Assembly (NCBI GenBank): GCA_910574455.1
Contig: CAJSYZ010000009.1
Span: 1 to 64,000, forward strand
Length of the DNA: 64,000 bases
From: Trichaptum fuscoviolaceum
Taxonomy: Eukaryota > Basidiomycota > Agaricomycetes > Hymenochaetales > Trichaptaceae
Reading direction: 5' to 3'
The notes below the pieces were generated by a model. It was not told the origin of the DNA, searched no databases, and saw only the letters and a list, made by a program, of their open reading frames with translations. How positions within the stretch are numbered: position 1 is the stretch's first letter; each line of letters begins with the position of its first letter. Made by a program: the position numbers and the translations under genes. Below, piece by piece: positions 44,376-55,903 of this stretch.

Positions 44376-46000
44376 GCCTAATCCTGAACGACAAACCTCA
44401 CAGAACACGCAGGTCGCCCGTGAGTCGCCCATGCAGCACTTTCATTGCGAATCGTGACTTGACTTGTGTGAAGCGACAGTCCTGGCCAGCGCTGACCCAT
44501 GTGAAGTCATATGAGGCCCTTGGCCATCCATTACCGCTCAAGGTTGAGGGCAGTCGTGTTGAAGCCCTAATCTCTGATCGCTGGTCCGTAAAGTGCGATT
44601 GACTTCGACAGTGCGTGCACCTCCAAAAGGTCTGATCGGAAATTAGTCATCATTTCCTAGAAGAAAGTCATTATCTGTACGCACGCATATTCGCCATTCA
44701 CTCCTTGCGCACGTAGATCCCACTTCAAGACTTCTATCGGAAGCAGCTTGACAATGTTCAACCGGAAGCAAAATCGCAAGCATCCCAGTCCAGTCCTTTC
44801 AGCGAAATCTGAGCGAGAGGTTTGATTTGCGTAGGATCCGATACTGTCCCATACGATAGAATGACCGGTATACTAATAAGTATGTGTGAGTATGAACGAA
44901 ATTCCAGAGCAAATCGCGCGCAGGTGCACCGATCTGTACATCCCAACCCAAGTCATTTCTGCGCTCATCCACACCGCTGCCTAACCGCCTATCTCAACGC
45001 TCCTATAAGCCTGACGTCCTTCTATCGCTATCGCAGATCCCCACTTCGATATGGTAGGTATTGAAGGATAACCGATGCGTGATAATTAGAAAGCGATGAT
45101 TCGGAAGTGCTTGGGTCAGGGTGATGCATGGAACTGTAGCAATCGAACTCGATAAAAAAGAGTCACTAAAAGAAAGAGACTTTTCATACACGTTTCTTCA
45201 CCTTTGCCCACTTTTCCTGCCCACATACTTGCACGACAATCTCAGTTCAAGGCATCCTACCGGAAGCGGTTTGAGAAACGGAAGCAGAATACAGTGGTCA
45301 GTCCCACCCTTTCGCTGATGACAGAGAACCATTTTGCCCGTATGAGCAAGAGGATTTGTACGCGATGGTCCACTACACAATAGAAGAGTAAGTATGGAAG
45401 CGACATGGGAGAAAGTCGCGCGCAGACATACCAATCAGTACATCCCGACCCCGTGCAGCCTTTGATCTCAAATGCACTCTTTCACGTCAATGCATTGTCC
45501 ATACACCTGTTCCTACTCTTATCGAGCTCTCCTACCCTTCTATCGCTGTATCAGTTCCTGCAGCGTTGGTCACTTTACATCGAAGGCTGCTTCACGTCGA
45601 CGTGTAACAGAGAGCTGGCTGCACAGCACAGACTCGGCCAAAGCGCAGTCATCGCACGACCAAGTACTAACTGTTGTAATATGGTGTCCCGCGAAGTCTT
45701 GGCTGACGCCCCAACCTCACGCACTCTACTAGCATTGTCAATGACGCGACAAACAAGATACGCACAATAAGCATACGCACCAAATAGTGACGGTCTTTCC
45801 TCCCTTGCGAGTTCCACTTTTTGGAGATGTGTTCTCCTGTAGGTCGGAAGCAATATGAGAAATTTTGTCGGCCGTGATGATAGCTAACAGTGATGATGAG
45901 GAGCCTTGTGTTGAGAGAAGAAGAAGACAGCATCAACTTGAACGCGTCCACTCAGCAGCTCAGTCGGAAGGTTCGGATTAGATAAGCGCCCAGTCGATGA
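44376..46000 (-). repeat. Dispersed repeat R1, copy D (inverted)
   Basis: The reverse complement is collinear with copies B and C: GCGTTCAAGTTGATGCTGTC, CTCAACACAAGGCTCCTCATC, GAGGAAAGACCGTCACTATTTGGTGCGTATGC, GTGCTGTGCAGCC, and the distal section near 44400-44640. It leads into S8 pseudogene 5. With copy C it flanks the tRNA-Gln centre as an inverted pair. Confidence 0.75.
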
Positions 46001-46350
46001 ATCTTAAGGTACAAGTTGATGGTTGTCTTCTCCCTTCACTCGTGTCCAGGCGGACTATTATGAGCAAAGATGACTCGGCTACATCTGCTTGAGTGCTAAC
46101 AGGTAAGATAGTGAAATATCAGCATCTATCATATGTTTCTCACGATTACTAGTAGTAAATATCCATCGAGCGATCTAAAGAGAACTCTACTCGGAAAACC
46201 TCGTCGGACCAGCTCTTTTTATTGGACACGGCATCAAGTGCTTAGAAGCTCTTATTGGCCATAGGGTGATTCACATTAAAGTCGAAAATCAAAACTATCA
46301 TTTCTCATTTAACAGTCTTAAAAGACACTATGATACATCTCTTGGAAACT
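46001..46350. other. Intergenic 3' flank of the next F-box gene
   Basis: No feature recognised. Confidence 0.3.
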
Positions 46351-47667
46351 CTACCAGCGCGGGAAGCACGGTGTACAATCCTCATCCCACCGCGTTTTCA
46401 GCTGGATTCCCTGCCCATCACAAACATCATACATCTCGTAATGACGACGAGCACTGTTCATCCGCATGAAAAGGTACCCGAGAGAAGGGAACTTCTCCTT
46501 ATTGCGTAGGAGTGCAATAAACTTGCCCATGTCCTCATCTGCGATTGAACCCAGACTGCGACTTGGTGTGAAGACCAGTAGCTTAAGCCGCGGGAGATCT
46601 GCGAGATTGTCGTAAGCGGTAAACGTCCCATTGAGCTGTAGCGCCCATAGCTTCTGTAGAGTTGAAAGCTCCACTGCAATTGAATGGTCGTGAGGAGACC
46701 TGAGTGTGCACAGCTTGACGCGCCTGAGAGTCGGGGACCATGCATACAAGCATCTTCCCAGTGCCTTCATCCATGCCTCATCAACATCACTAGCAGTAAT
46801 GCTGAGAGATACTACGCCACGTGTCATAACACGGAGAGAATCTAAGACGTTGACGTGTGGTGTGCCGTGGTTAATGTGTATTTCTTGCAGATTTGGGCAA
46901 CAGATGAGAGCTCCGGAAGCATCATGAGCATCTGATGCATTTGGGGTTGCGTGTGATATTTCTCCATCAAGTTTGAGTGTTCGAAGTCTCGACCATCTGT
47001 GGAGCTCGAAAAGGTTCAAGGAGCTATTGTGTCTCCAGGGGCTGGCAAGGCAAAACGAAACAAGCGACTTCTGCTTCAGCACCTCCGCCAATGATTCCGA
47101 TTCGGAAGGATGAAAGCAATTGATATCCAGGTGCTGAACATTTGGGCATACTTGTATGAGTCGAATGCAGTTTCGTGTCCACTCCCGCGAATGAGCTTTG
47201 TAGAGACCCTCCACGGTTACGCGCAGCTCTTTCACCAGCATAGCTAGCCGAGAATTTGCTGTCAAGGTATCAAGCAGCTGCTTAACCATTTCATGACCCG
47301 GTTGAATGCGCGAGGGCGGTATGTCTATGTCAGTGAGCGTATAAACAACCGTCACCAGACCACCCCGTTGTGATACTACTTTTCCACTCCCTTCATAGCC
47401 TGCAGGAAAGTCCTGATGTGTGATGCTCGCGCCAACGGACAAACGACGATAGAGGATCTTCTCGGCAACTGCACACCATAGCTTGCAGACGCGTAGAAGA
47501 GGCGTGAAGGCATCCTGCCAGTAAGGACGATACCTGCACGTTGTCTTTTCCAGTTCCGCAAGCTGGTATCTTGACGCGAAGTCTTTGATAATGGATTCTA
47601 GGGTCTCGTTAGGTAAGGAATGGATACTTGTCGAGACGCCAACAGTAATAGGGACTGTCTGAACCAT
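46351..47667 (-). CDS. F-box/LRR-like protein, intact, divergent member
   Basis: Single exon, 438 codons, ATG at 47667. The N-terminus is longer than in the paralogues (MVQTVPITVGVSTSIHSLPNE), then TLESIIKDFASRYQ and the F-box-like core WQDAFTPLLRVCKLWCAVAEKILYRRLSVGAS. An insertion of about 25 residues follows (GLVTVVYTLTDIDIPPSR). Repeats: SRLAMLVKELRVTVEG, CPNVQHLDINCF, QKSLVSFCLAS, LHRWSRLRTLKLDGE, CCPNLQEIHINHG, LPRLKLLVFTP and FPSLGYLFM; C-terminus DVCDGQGIQLKTRWDE. It does not carry the conserved upstream block of the other clade and has no mirror copy on the left arm. Likely SCF substrate receptor; substrate unknown. Confidence 0.84.
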   Translation of the reverse strand: MVQTVPITVGVSTSIHSLPNETLESIIKDFASRYQLAELEKTTCRYRPYWQDAFTPLLRVCKLWCAVAEKILYRRLSVGASITHQDFPAGYEGSGKVVSQRGGLVTVVYTLTDIDIPPSRIQPGHEMVKQLLDTLTANSRLAMLVKELRVTVEGLYKAHSREWTRNCIRLIQVCPNVQHLDINCFHPSESESLAEVLKQKSLVSFCLASPWRHNSSLNLFELHRWSRLRTLKLDGEISHATPNASDAHDASGALICCPNLQEIHINHGTPHVNVLDSLRVMTRGVVSLSITASDVDEAWMKALGRCLYAWSPTLRRVKLCTLRSPHDHSIAVELSTLQKLWALQLNGTFTAYDNLADLPRLKLLVFTPSRSLGSIADEDMGKFIALLRNKEKFPSLGYLFMRMNSARRHYEMYDVCDGQGIQLKTRWDEDCTPCFPRW

Positions 47668-49434
47668 CTCAGGCTGTGAATGATACAGTCTGTCAAACTT
47701 CGGTCATTGTTTTGTGAAAGTGAACCCCTTACAAGTACAAGTCTGAAGTAGCTCTTAACTACAGGGAAAGACGGCAATTGACAATGGAGATGGCTGGCGA
47801 CGTGATGAAAGGAGTGAGAGGGTCGACGACTGTGTTAACCATCACTGCGCAGTCCTTATCTGATCTTGATGTACAAGTAATCAACTCCCACGTAGAACTA
47901 CTGTTAATTATAGGTAACAGCAGAGTGCAACTGCGCGCAACTTGGAGTACAACTTGAATATGTCATGATGCATAATCTGCCTAGAGAACATTATAATAGA
48001 CACTAAACTGCCTTGCCATTAGGAAGAGAAATGAAAATAGCAAATGAATTCATGTCCATCAGTAGACCGAATAAGAGCTGAGAAAGCTATCACACAGTGA
48101 CGCACGGATACCTTGTTATCAGATTCCATAATTTCTGCAAAATTGCCTTCACAACGAAAGACATTAGCATCTTCCGGGCTCTGACATCTCAGCAGGTAAG
48201 TAGTGTAAACGTTTTTCAGACTTGTCTTTCTTTGAAGATCTCATCATCAAAATGACTGCAAAATCGCATTCACGACAGATGTCATTGTGGTCTGCAAATG
48301 ACACTGACGGTTCCTGGGCCCTGGTACTCAGTAGCTTATTAAAAGTAGTATTCATCAGACTCGCCTTTCGTGCAGAAATCGTTTGTGATTGCGCATAATG
48401 ATCACACAACAATCATACAACGGGAGTTGCATCATTTAGTTTGCAGAGCGAATCACCTGAGGGCCATTTGATAAGTCCCGAAATCTGCATGCACATGTTC
48501 AGAATTGTATAGTTGCAATGAAGATGCACAGATAGATACGAAGTAACTCTGTACCGTTGTCGTGAGCCGAGCGGGAGGAAGAAGATCGGGCATAATGAGA
48601 GGGTAAGAAGGCCTACAAATATAAAATGCAAATAGAATTCTCAGGGTTTGAGTGAGCAGATCAAGGCAGAGAGAGATACTTGCAAGAAATTTATCCGGTG
48701 CAGGAAGATGTGAAGCTTGGTGATATCGTACAAGTCATGGTCCGCGGTGGACACCGCCAACGCCAGTGCTTTCGCTTCCTTTATGACCTCTTCCCGGACG
48801 CAGACAAGCAGGGTACAACTTTAGATGTGAATGGTAATACTATCCAGGTCATGTTGAAATATGAATGAGCTCGGCGCACCTTCAGCCCAGTAACATTGAC
48901 CTCTTGCACCCTCTGCAAGTGCTACGGCGCCACCATCCTTGTGCGCCCTTGCCAGCCCTTGCGTACTTAACCCCTCAGCTTCAGGCATTCCCCAAAAGGG
49001 AGTTCGACGCTATGCGAGTCCATCGTCCGTTGGAAAGTGTGGATTGTGGATTGTACCAGGAAATCCACAGTCGGGAAAGCCAACTGATATGCATGCGTTT
49101 ATGGCGTTCCTGGACCTGGGCAGAGCTCGATGACGATGGTGCGGGCCAGTCTACAAGCAATCGTCCGCGTGTCCTGTCATTTGATCGCCGCTTTGCGCTT
49201 TCTGTACGGGACAGGGCGTGATGCGAAGTCTCCGATGCCCCGCGACGAGCGCGGACAAGCAATATAATACTCGCTGAAACCTGGGCTCTCCGCCCGTGTC
49301 TTCCGGGAAAGTGAGGACGGCGGCCTGAGGCCTGAGGGTGCGGGGGTCGATAAGGAGGTAGTGGGGAGCACTGTCTGACGGCGAACGCGCATTGCCAGTA
49401 GTCGGAGAACGGTGAAGTGGGTGCGTACAAACAA
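47668..49434. other. Intergenic, one unassigned coding-like segment
   Basis: No known gene. AT-rich to 48650. 48680-48868 is described separately. The GC-richer part 48900-49430 has overlapping open frames without recognisable domains. Confidence 0.35.
48680..48868 (+). other. Short coding-like segment, unassigned
   Basis: The frame reads QEIYPVQEDVKLGDIVQVMV, RGGHRQRQCFRFLYDLFPD and TTLDVNGNTIQVMLKYE, then TGA. The composition (balanced charged and hydrophobic residues, no simple repeats) looks like the last exon of a real protein, but no upstream exon or homologous family is recognised. Confidence 0.25.
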
Positions 49435-49560
49435 ACGAAGCACGTCAAGATCCACGGAACCCATGTCTTTTATCAAGCAACTCTAACGGACGTGCTAAAG
49501 ACGAGCCGGGATCCCTTGACTCCTTTCGCATCACCACGCATCACCTCGTGTCTACTCGCC
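49435..49560 (+). pseudogene. F-box/LRR-like gene fragment
   Basis: The + strand aligns over about 120 bp with the third-repeat segment of the pseudogenes at 29952-31094 and 9455-9959: KHVKIHGTHVFYQATLTDVLK, followed in another frame by SFRITT. Only this segment survives, and it abuts the end of repeat R2 copy c. Confidence 0.65.
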
Positions 49561-49569
49561 CCGCCCCAC

Positions 49570-50920
49570 GCTACGTTAGACGTATAGACTGCTTGATCAC
49601 ATGCCCACTGCCGCGCTCTGGAATCTCGATGTTCCCGATCCCGAGACAAAATGGTGGGAGATAATTAGCACCTGACGACCATGCAGATTTCATCGATTTC
49701 AATTGGATACCGTCTCTGGCGCACAATGACAGGGATTTGAAAGGACTGGATGGAGGTGGAGGGAAAGGCGGGAGTGTTTGCACTATAGATTGGCGTACAT
49801 CGAGTGCACCTCCAGATCACGGTAAAAGCCGCTTTCTAAAGGAGAGATATTGTCCCAGAATTCTTAGAGCGTCCGTCACACAGGTCCCGACTATGTCGAC
49901 CAAGACCTAAGCTTCCCAAGCGGTGTTGCATCGCCATAAGCAAAATCGGTGTCGAACCATTCCCATGTATCGTGCAAGTTAATGCAGTGCAACTGGAAGC
50001 ACCATCGAGTATTAACGTCAGAGGAGATGCGCAAGGTAGAAGGAATCCGGCGTACCTCGTTGGGTTTCAGTGCACATGATCTACCTTTGCCTTCGCCCTC
50101 GCCTCCGCCTCTACGTGTCCGGCTCACCGCCACAATCCCGTCCTCCGACCCTTATTCTACCAGTGAAGCATTACGCGATCACACCGGATGAGTACAAGAA
50201 AGTTTAACGAGTGCTGCGCTGCATATGGAAGCCAGGTGAGTCGTGCGAGCAACCATACCATCGCGATAAGTCCAACGCACCAAAGCTTGTCCGCTATCAT
50301 ATGTTCGTTCGGTGTCCAGTGTGTTCAATGGATCCAACGGGATGGGCTATTCTGCAGTAGACTTGTATGAGATGACGTGGCCTGCTGGTGATCGGGTCTG
50401 CTTGATGTTGAAACACAGGTCGGCATAAGATCTTGAGTCTTACTTGCAACTCAGTAAGCCGTTCAGACAATGCGCGTACTAGTGCTTCTCCTACTTGCAT
50501 CCCGCAAGGACTTCCGTGCACTGCAGTAAGTGGCCGTACTGCGCTTGCTTGTCTTACCAACTGAAATACGGGTGCAGAATGTCATTTGCATGATAGTGTT
50601 CCTCAGTATAGAAGCCAGCGCCAGTGTCGAGGATTGTCAAGATGAACGGACGGTGTATAGAACGTCCTACTATGTAGGTGAGTGGGATGATATGAGTACT
50701 AATGTGCCCGGACACTCTGCGCGGTGTAACCCTTTCTCCGAGTCGCGGTTTGCAAGTTCCCACGAACAAGCATGCAGTCATTCAAAGTAATAGCTATGTC
50801 AGATCCCAAGATACTGACTGTGTTGGCCTTGTCAATGACACAATATTGCTAGAGAAGCACCACCCATCATCATTGCATTCGACCCCAACAATTTTTTTGA
50901 TAAGTTACATTTTACATTGA
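49570..50920 (-). repeat. Dispersed repeat R2, copy c (inverted)
   Basis: The reverse complement aligns with R2 copies a and b, including TACACCGCGCAGAGTGTCCGG, TTGCGGGATGCAAGTAGGAGAAGCACT and the far-end AAGCTTAGGTCTTGG (reverse of 49900-49920). The lowest part (49570-49860) also aligns with 54270-54500 and 60090-60290 (GCGTACATCGAGTGCACCTCC against GCGTACATCGACCGCACCTCC). It follows the F-box gene at 51023-52246, as copies a and b follow theirs. Confidence 0.78.
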
Positions 50921-51022
50921 AACTGAATGGTTGACTCTCAAAAACATACATTTTTTTTTGAATTTAATAAAGAAAACATATGAATTACAGAGATCTAGTA
51001 CAAAGACATCACTCTGAAGTTT

Positions 51023-52246
51023 TCAGAAGAGTTCAGAATCACAAAAATCGGAATCAAGTTCAAATTCAAAAACAAGTTCAATGTCCTGCTTGCGACACAC
51101 TTCTTCTAGCTCCTCACTTGCATCCCCACAATGGTAGATGGTAGTCAGTGCAGTAAACTTATCCGGGTCTTCCAAAAGATGCACAAGACGGGCCTCCATG
51201 CTTTGCGAATCAGGCAATCCAATGTACTCGAGATATGGGAGACTCGAGATTGCGTCAATATCCAAACCAAACTGCTGGACGATTAGTGTTTGGAGTTTTG
51301 TTAAGGATGATAAGGCCTCTGAAAGGGGGAGGTAGGAGGTCATGGACTCCTCCAAATCGTCATCGAGCGACTCCAAATCGTCATCGAGCGACTCCAAATC
51401 GACATCGAGCCACTCCAGGGTTAGCGACCAAGCACGCAAGCATCCACTTAATGCATCGAGTACTTCTGTGCTGAAAACGACTGTAGAGATCTCCAGCTTT
51501 GTGACAACACTACACATCATTCGGAGAGGTGTGAGATCGCTTTCGCGGAGATTCTGAGACGAAAGCTTGATTTCTCGAAGTTCTGGGCAGCAATTGATAG
51601 CCTCTGGTGCTTGCGAATCAGTGTGCTCTACGAGCCTTTGACCTTTTTTGGTATTTATGCTGATCTTCCGAACCTCTGGCCATCTTCGCATTATATCGTA
51701 GATCCGAAACGGCATGATCTGAGTATTGTCCGTGAACTCAATGCGAAATGTGACAAGCGATTTCTGTGCCAGCGCCTTGCATAAACTGTCTGTTTCCACA
51801 GGAACAATCGTTTCGAGTAGCAGACCCACGTGTTGCAGATTTGGACAGATCGTGACAATTCGTATGATTAGCTCGACGTATCCGTTGAACCTGTCTGGCC
51901 AGTGCAAACGAAGCTCCTTAACCAGCGCGGCACGTCGAGAGTTTCCCTCCAAGGCCGATAAGAGTTCACAGGCAATCCGATAGATCGGCCGTTCATCCAC
52001 GGTAGTTTGAAGCCTGCTTGGGATTGTGCGGACAGCCGATATGAACCTCGGTTTCTTTGGCCTTCCGATCACAATGCTCCGATACAAGTATCTCTCAGAC
52101 ACCGAATACCATAACTTGCAAACCAGGAGAAGAGGCAAGAGATACCACCGAGGGAGGAGCTTGAACCTTTCGTCGTCTTCTGCGTAATCCGAAATCAGGT
52201 CTTCGATTATGATTCCCAGTATCTCGACGGGTAGCGTGCGGGTCAT
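51023..52246 (-). CDS. F-box/LRR-like protein, intact, with an in-frame minisatellite
   Basis: Single exon, 407 codons; ATG at 52246 (MTRTLPVEILGIIIEDLISDYAED). F-box core PRWYLLPLLLVCKLWYSVSERYLYRSIVIGR. It lacks the 35-residue Pro-rich insertion of its mirror partner at 33597 but is otherwise very close (CPNLQHVGLLLE, RRWPEVRKISINT, CCPELREIKLSSQ, LPYLEYIGLP). A tandem 21-nt unit (51350-51415) encodes the acidic repeat ESLDDDL two to three times between repeats. The C-terminus is longer and acidic (FEFELDSDFCDSELF). S8 pseudogene 6 lies upstream and R2 copy c downstream, all on the minus strand. SCF substrate receptor by family; substrate unknown. Confidence 0.86.
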   Translation of the reverse strand: MTRTLPVEILGIIIEDLISDYAEDDERFKLLPRWYLLPLLLVCKLWYSVSERYLYRSIVIGRPKKPRFISAVRTIPSRLQTTVDERPIYRIACELLSALEGNSRRAALVKELRLHWPDRFNGYVELIIRIVTICPNLQHVGLLLETIVPVETDSLCKALAQKSLVTFRIEFTDNTQIMPFRIYDIMRRWPEVRKISINTKKGQRLVEHTDSQAPEAINCCPELREIKLSSQNLRESDLTPLRMMCSVVTKLEISTVVFSTEVLDALSGCLRAWSLTLEWLDVDLESLDDDLESLDDDLEESMTSYLPLSEALSSLTKLQTLIVQQFGLDIDAISSLPYLEYIGLPDSQSMEARLVHLLEDPDKFTALTTIYHCGDASEELEEVCRKQDIELVFEFELDSDFCDSELF

Positions 52247-53289
52247 TCTAGTGTGTCGATTTGAATGTGTTCTTCTAACAACATTGAAGTTTAGTAAATG
52301 GATAGTCGTTGTCCTCAACAAAAATATGAAGACGTACGAGTTCACAATGCGGGTCTACAGCGACTCTCAATGTCGTTGGTGAGAGAGAAGGACAATGTGA
52401 GTCAAGGGTGTTCAAGTTGCCCTTAACCCTCACCATGGTCCGATTTATCTGACAGTTCCCACGGTGATGCCCATTCATTAGAGACTCTAGAGCTACGGAT
52501 GAACCATATACCACAATTCTTAGATATTATATTCAGAATACATAGGTAAGGACTTTAGCAAATTGACACCATGTCCGAAAATTTTAGCAATATACTGAAT
52601 GTGCGCATAGGGCAATGTGTACTTTCATACGAGAACTAGCATACTTCCGGGTTTCCGCACCCTTGCGATATAGCGTTGGATATGAGCATTCTAGCACAGA
52701 AGTTAAGCAAGCCATGGATCCTTGCACGCTTGACGTAGATGGAAAAAGGCTTCTGACTCGATGTCGTGTCAGTTCACGCATTCTGCGTGAGTGGACCGAT
52801 GTCTCTCGCTTGGCGAGTAGAACAATGTCCTTGAGGGTGTGGAAGGTTGGGAGTCTGGCATGTATATCGAAGAGGAGGGTGCAGCTGTCTGAGATGTTTC
52901 CCGGATCTTAAGAAAGAAAGAAAGATCAAATCTCGACTAATGACACGCGTATTCCGATTCAGGTCCAGGTTTTTGTCCACAGACTTCGATATCCCATCTG
53001 AAAGCAGCCAGGGCAATAATTCCACCCAATTCGTGACGCAGGCTGAGACAGCGTGTGGCCCAGCCGCATGTGCACATATTCCTGATCATGGACCAAGGAA
53101 CCCCATTCGTGCCCTCCAAGGAATATGAATTGCGCTTCGACACCACCTAGATACGCCCAGCCCCATCCGTGCCAGCGGCAACCATTCGGCCAAGGTTCAA
53201 TGGTCGTGCTCCTGCAACCTTATGTCACTCTGAGCTGCGAGTAGCCTATTGGTGGTCAAGGCTCAGGGAAGAAGAGCGACTCCGGTACG
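52247..53289. other. F-box promoter region and S8 3' flank, inverted module spacer
   Basis: Reverse complement of the spacers at 26411-27309 and 32651-33596 (for example GCAAATT.ACACCATGTCCGAAAATT at about 52556-52582). No gene. Confidence 0.6.
52437..52464 (-). promoter_or_regulatory. Conserved upstream block, F-box clade (copy 4)
   Basis: On the minus strand CCGTGGGAACTGTCAGATAA then ATCGGACC, about 190 bp before ATG 52246; nearly identical to the block at 33379-33405. Confidence 0.5.
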
Positions 53290-54115
53290 AGCGTTTGACG
53301 TCTGAGTACAGCCTGAGTCTGACCGCCCCTGGTCGTGCTGGCGCCGTCTGGGATGACGCGCTCGTGCGTCATGTTATTGGACGCAAGTAGTTCCGGCGTC
53401 GCGGGGTCGAAGCCTGCGATCTTCCTGAGCGATGTGACATTGAGGTCGCCTGCTGCAGCTGCGGCTGCGTCACCATGCACCCCATCTCCCAGCCGGGCTT
53501 CTGTTTGGGAGGCTCCCCACTCCGTCTTGGGATGACCACTTATATGGGGATGGGAATCGTAAGGAGGGGAATCGCATTGAGAGAAAGAGCGAGAGGCCAG
53601 TCACCGTCGAACGTCAGATGCGTGTGCTCCCTATCCCCGGCCCTGGACCCAGCACGTCCACACACGCGCCCCAGTCACTGAAATCGGCCTTCTCATCGAT
53701 GATCGTTCTCGCGCCAACGGTAATAGCGAAGGTGTGCGGAGGCGGGAGAGAAGTCGTATGCGTCGAGGATGGCATTGCCTGCGGCCACGACAAGCGAGAA
53801 CCGAGGTTCATATTGATTACCCCGCCGCGGAACGCCTATCCCTCTTCTCAGTGTGCTTCACGCTATCCTTCACCGCCCACTCCAGCCAGCGCGGCCACCA
53901 CAATCGCATTCGATCTCGCCTTCTTGCTGCTGAACACCTTCACCACGCGCACCTGCACGTTCTTTTCAATGGCGTATGTCTTGCCGGCGATGATGCCTGC
54001 GACGGGCGCGTCGCCCTCCTAAGGGATGACCAATGCAGCCCATGCAGCGCAACCACCGAAATCAGCGTGTGAGACCTGCACGCCGGAGTTGAGGATGTAC
54101 ACGAGAGCGGGAGAA
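53290..54115 (-). pseudogene. Subtilisin-like S8 peptidase pseudogene (6)
   Basis: The minus strand holds, in broken frames, the segment VSHADFGG (about 54075-54045), GDAPVAGIIAGKTYAIEK with the His box deleted (about 54020-53960), VKVFSSKKARSNAIVV, GVINMNLGSR, VVAAGNAILDAYDFSPASA and GARTIIDEKADFSDWGACVDVLGPG. The Ser box is missing. The tail NVTSLRKIAGFDPATPELLASNNMTHERVIPDGAS is clear (about 53450-53340). Intron and propeptide are not recognisable. It precedes the F-box gene at 52246 on the same strand and mirrors S8 pseudogene 2. Confidence 0.8.
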
Positions 54116-54259
54116 AACAATTGTTCGCCTTGCGTCGAGGGTCCACCACGGTATGCGGCATACGTGCAAACAGAGTATTGCGCGTAGCGACACCCAACCG
54201 CGCTCTAATATTGGTATGCGCTCCAGAAAATGTTTGAGGGAGCTAGTCGAAGGGGAAAA

Positions 54260-55200
54260 GAACATGTGGGACGGCGAGCCATAACAGTCGAGCTTGATGA
54301 AATGACGAAGTGCCATAGACATTGAGGTGGGACCCGCGCTGGCGACGACTGAAGGGAACTCATTAACTTGCACTCAAAGTCGTTTCCGGGTCGTGATGAC
54401 TGGGAAGTGGGAAGTGCTGAAGGAGGGTGGACGGAGAATTGTTGGCGAGAGTGTTTGCGCCTTACAATGGCGCACATCTTGCGCACCTGCAGGTCCCCAT
54501 AAAAACCGCTGTCTGAGGAAGAGCGACTGTTCTGCATCCACTTGGAGCGCATGACAGCCCACGCCTTCAGCACCCTCCTCGCAGGGCTAAACCATGTAGA
54601 CCAAAACCTAAGCTTCCCTGGCGCAGACGCATCACCCGGAGCGACATCGGGGTTTCTACCAATCACACACGTTGCCCAAGTAGGTTCGGCTCACACCAAG
54701 ACTAATGGTGCATCCAAATATCAGCGTCAGAATGGTGTGCGTGAGGTGGATGCAATTAGGCGTACCTGCGAGACTTCCACTGCAAGACATCCACTTTAAC
54801 CTGCCCCTCCATCCAAACACCGTCGCCAGTAAGATGAGGAATCAACGCGCAGCGTAAGTTGATGCATTTCGGGTCAAGGCCCTGCACGATAAATGAGCGG
54901 TCGAGTTTTATTATCGTTAGGATTTATGTAAATGATGAGGAAGCGATAGCAAATACCTAGGCCGGTTTCACTGCACGCGAACTACCTTCGCCTCCGCCTC
55001 CATGCGTCTCTGGTACAATCCCTTATTCCGACAGCTTAATCGTCTAGTGAAGCCTTTTGCTATCAGACCATCCATGTAAGGGGATGGGCAAGAGCAAAGG
55101 CTTGCCGCCACCGTCGTGTGTTAGAAAGGAAACGACGTGCAAAAAGCGCTGCAGACGATAGGCCGTGAGTTGGGCAAGCAACCATTTCATTATTCTATAC
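54260..55200 (-). repeat. Dispersed repeat R2, copy d (partial, inverted)
   Basis: Same orientation as copies c and e. Shared pieces: GGTGGGACCCGCGCTGGCGACGACT (against GGTGGGATTCGCGCTGGCGACGGCT at 60091), GACCAAAACCTAAGCTTCCC, CAATTAGGCGTACCTGCGAG and TACCTTCGCCTCCGCCTCC. The outer part with GACATTCTGCACCC is missing. No coding frame. Confidence 0.65.
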
Positions 55201-55903
55201 GTACATACCAATGTTTATCCACCCTCGTTCTTCGTTCGATCTTCAACTTGACCAGATGCACCGGAAAGGTTGTTCTTTGATAAAGACACAGCAGACACAG
55301 CATAGCTTGCTGGTAAGACGGCAAGCGGGCATTGTGCTTTTTTCATGTCTTGATGTCAGAAATGCAGGTGCAGACTCCAGAGTGAGATTCGCGGTATGAC
55401 ATCCAAGAGACATCATATGTGCCAAATTCAATGATGAACTGCTGGTTCTCAGAAGACATGTGAACAGACACTGCCTACCATGCCACTGGCAGTGGCAGCG
55501 CAACTTTTTTTTGGCACCTGTTTCTCACGCGCGTTCCAAAGTACAAAAAGTCAATCTAAGTATCTCTCTCTTCAATCTCACCGCATGTAAGAAATTAGCA
55601 GCTTAATACTGCATGAGCTAAACTGTCTTCAATACTCTTTATTATACCAATTACATATACCGAGCTATTCACATTGATGACTTGAAGTAATTCAGCATCA
55701 TTCATCAAGCATCCTTCGCGTGCTGAAGGTCAACAGGCATACATGATAACACCTGTTACTGGTATAGCAATACAGATGTACGAGAAAGTTATGAATCTGT
55801 GTTAAAATAGTGCAGAGATCTGTATATGGAGATTTATGTAAACACACCGCGACGCATACATATATGTATACAGGAAAGAATAAAAGTCCGTAACAATACA
55901 ATG
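55201..55903. other. Intergenic, nothing recognised
   Basis: AT-rich at the right end; no gene, repeat or motif seen beyond a short inverted TGCCACTGGCAGTGGCA at about 55481-55497. Confidence 0.3.
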
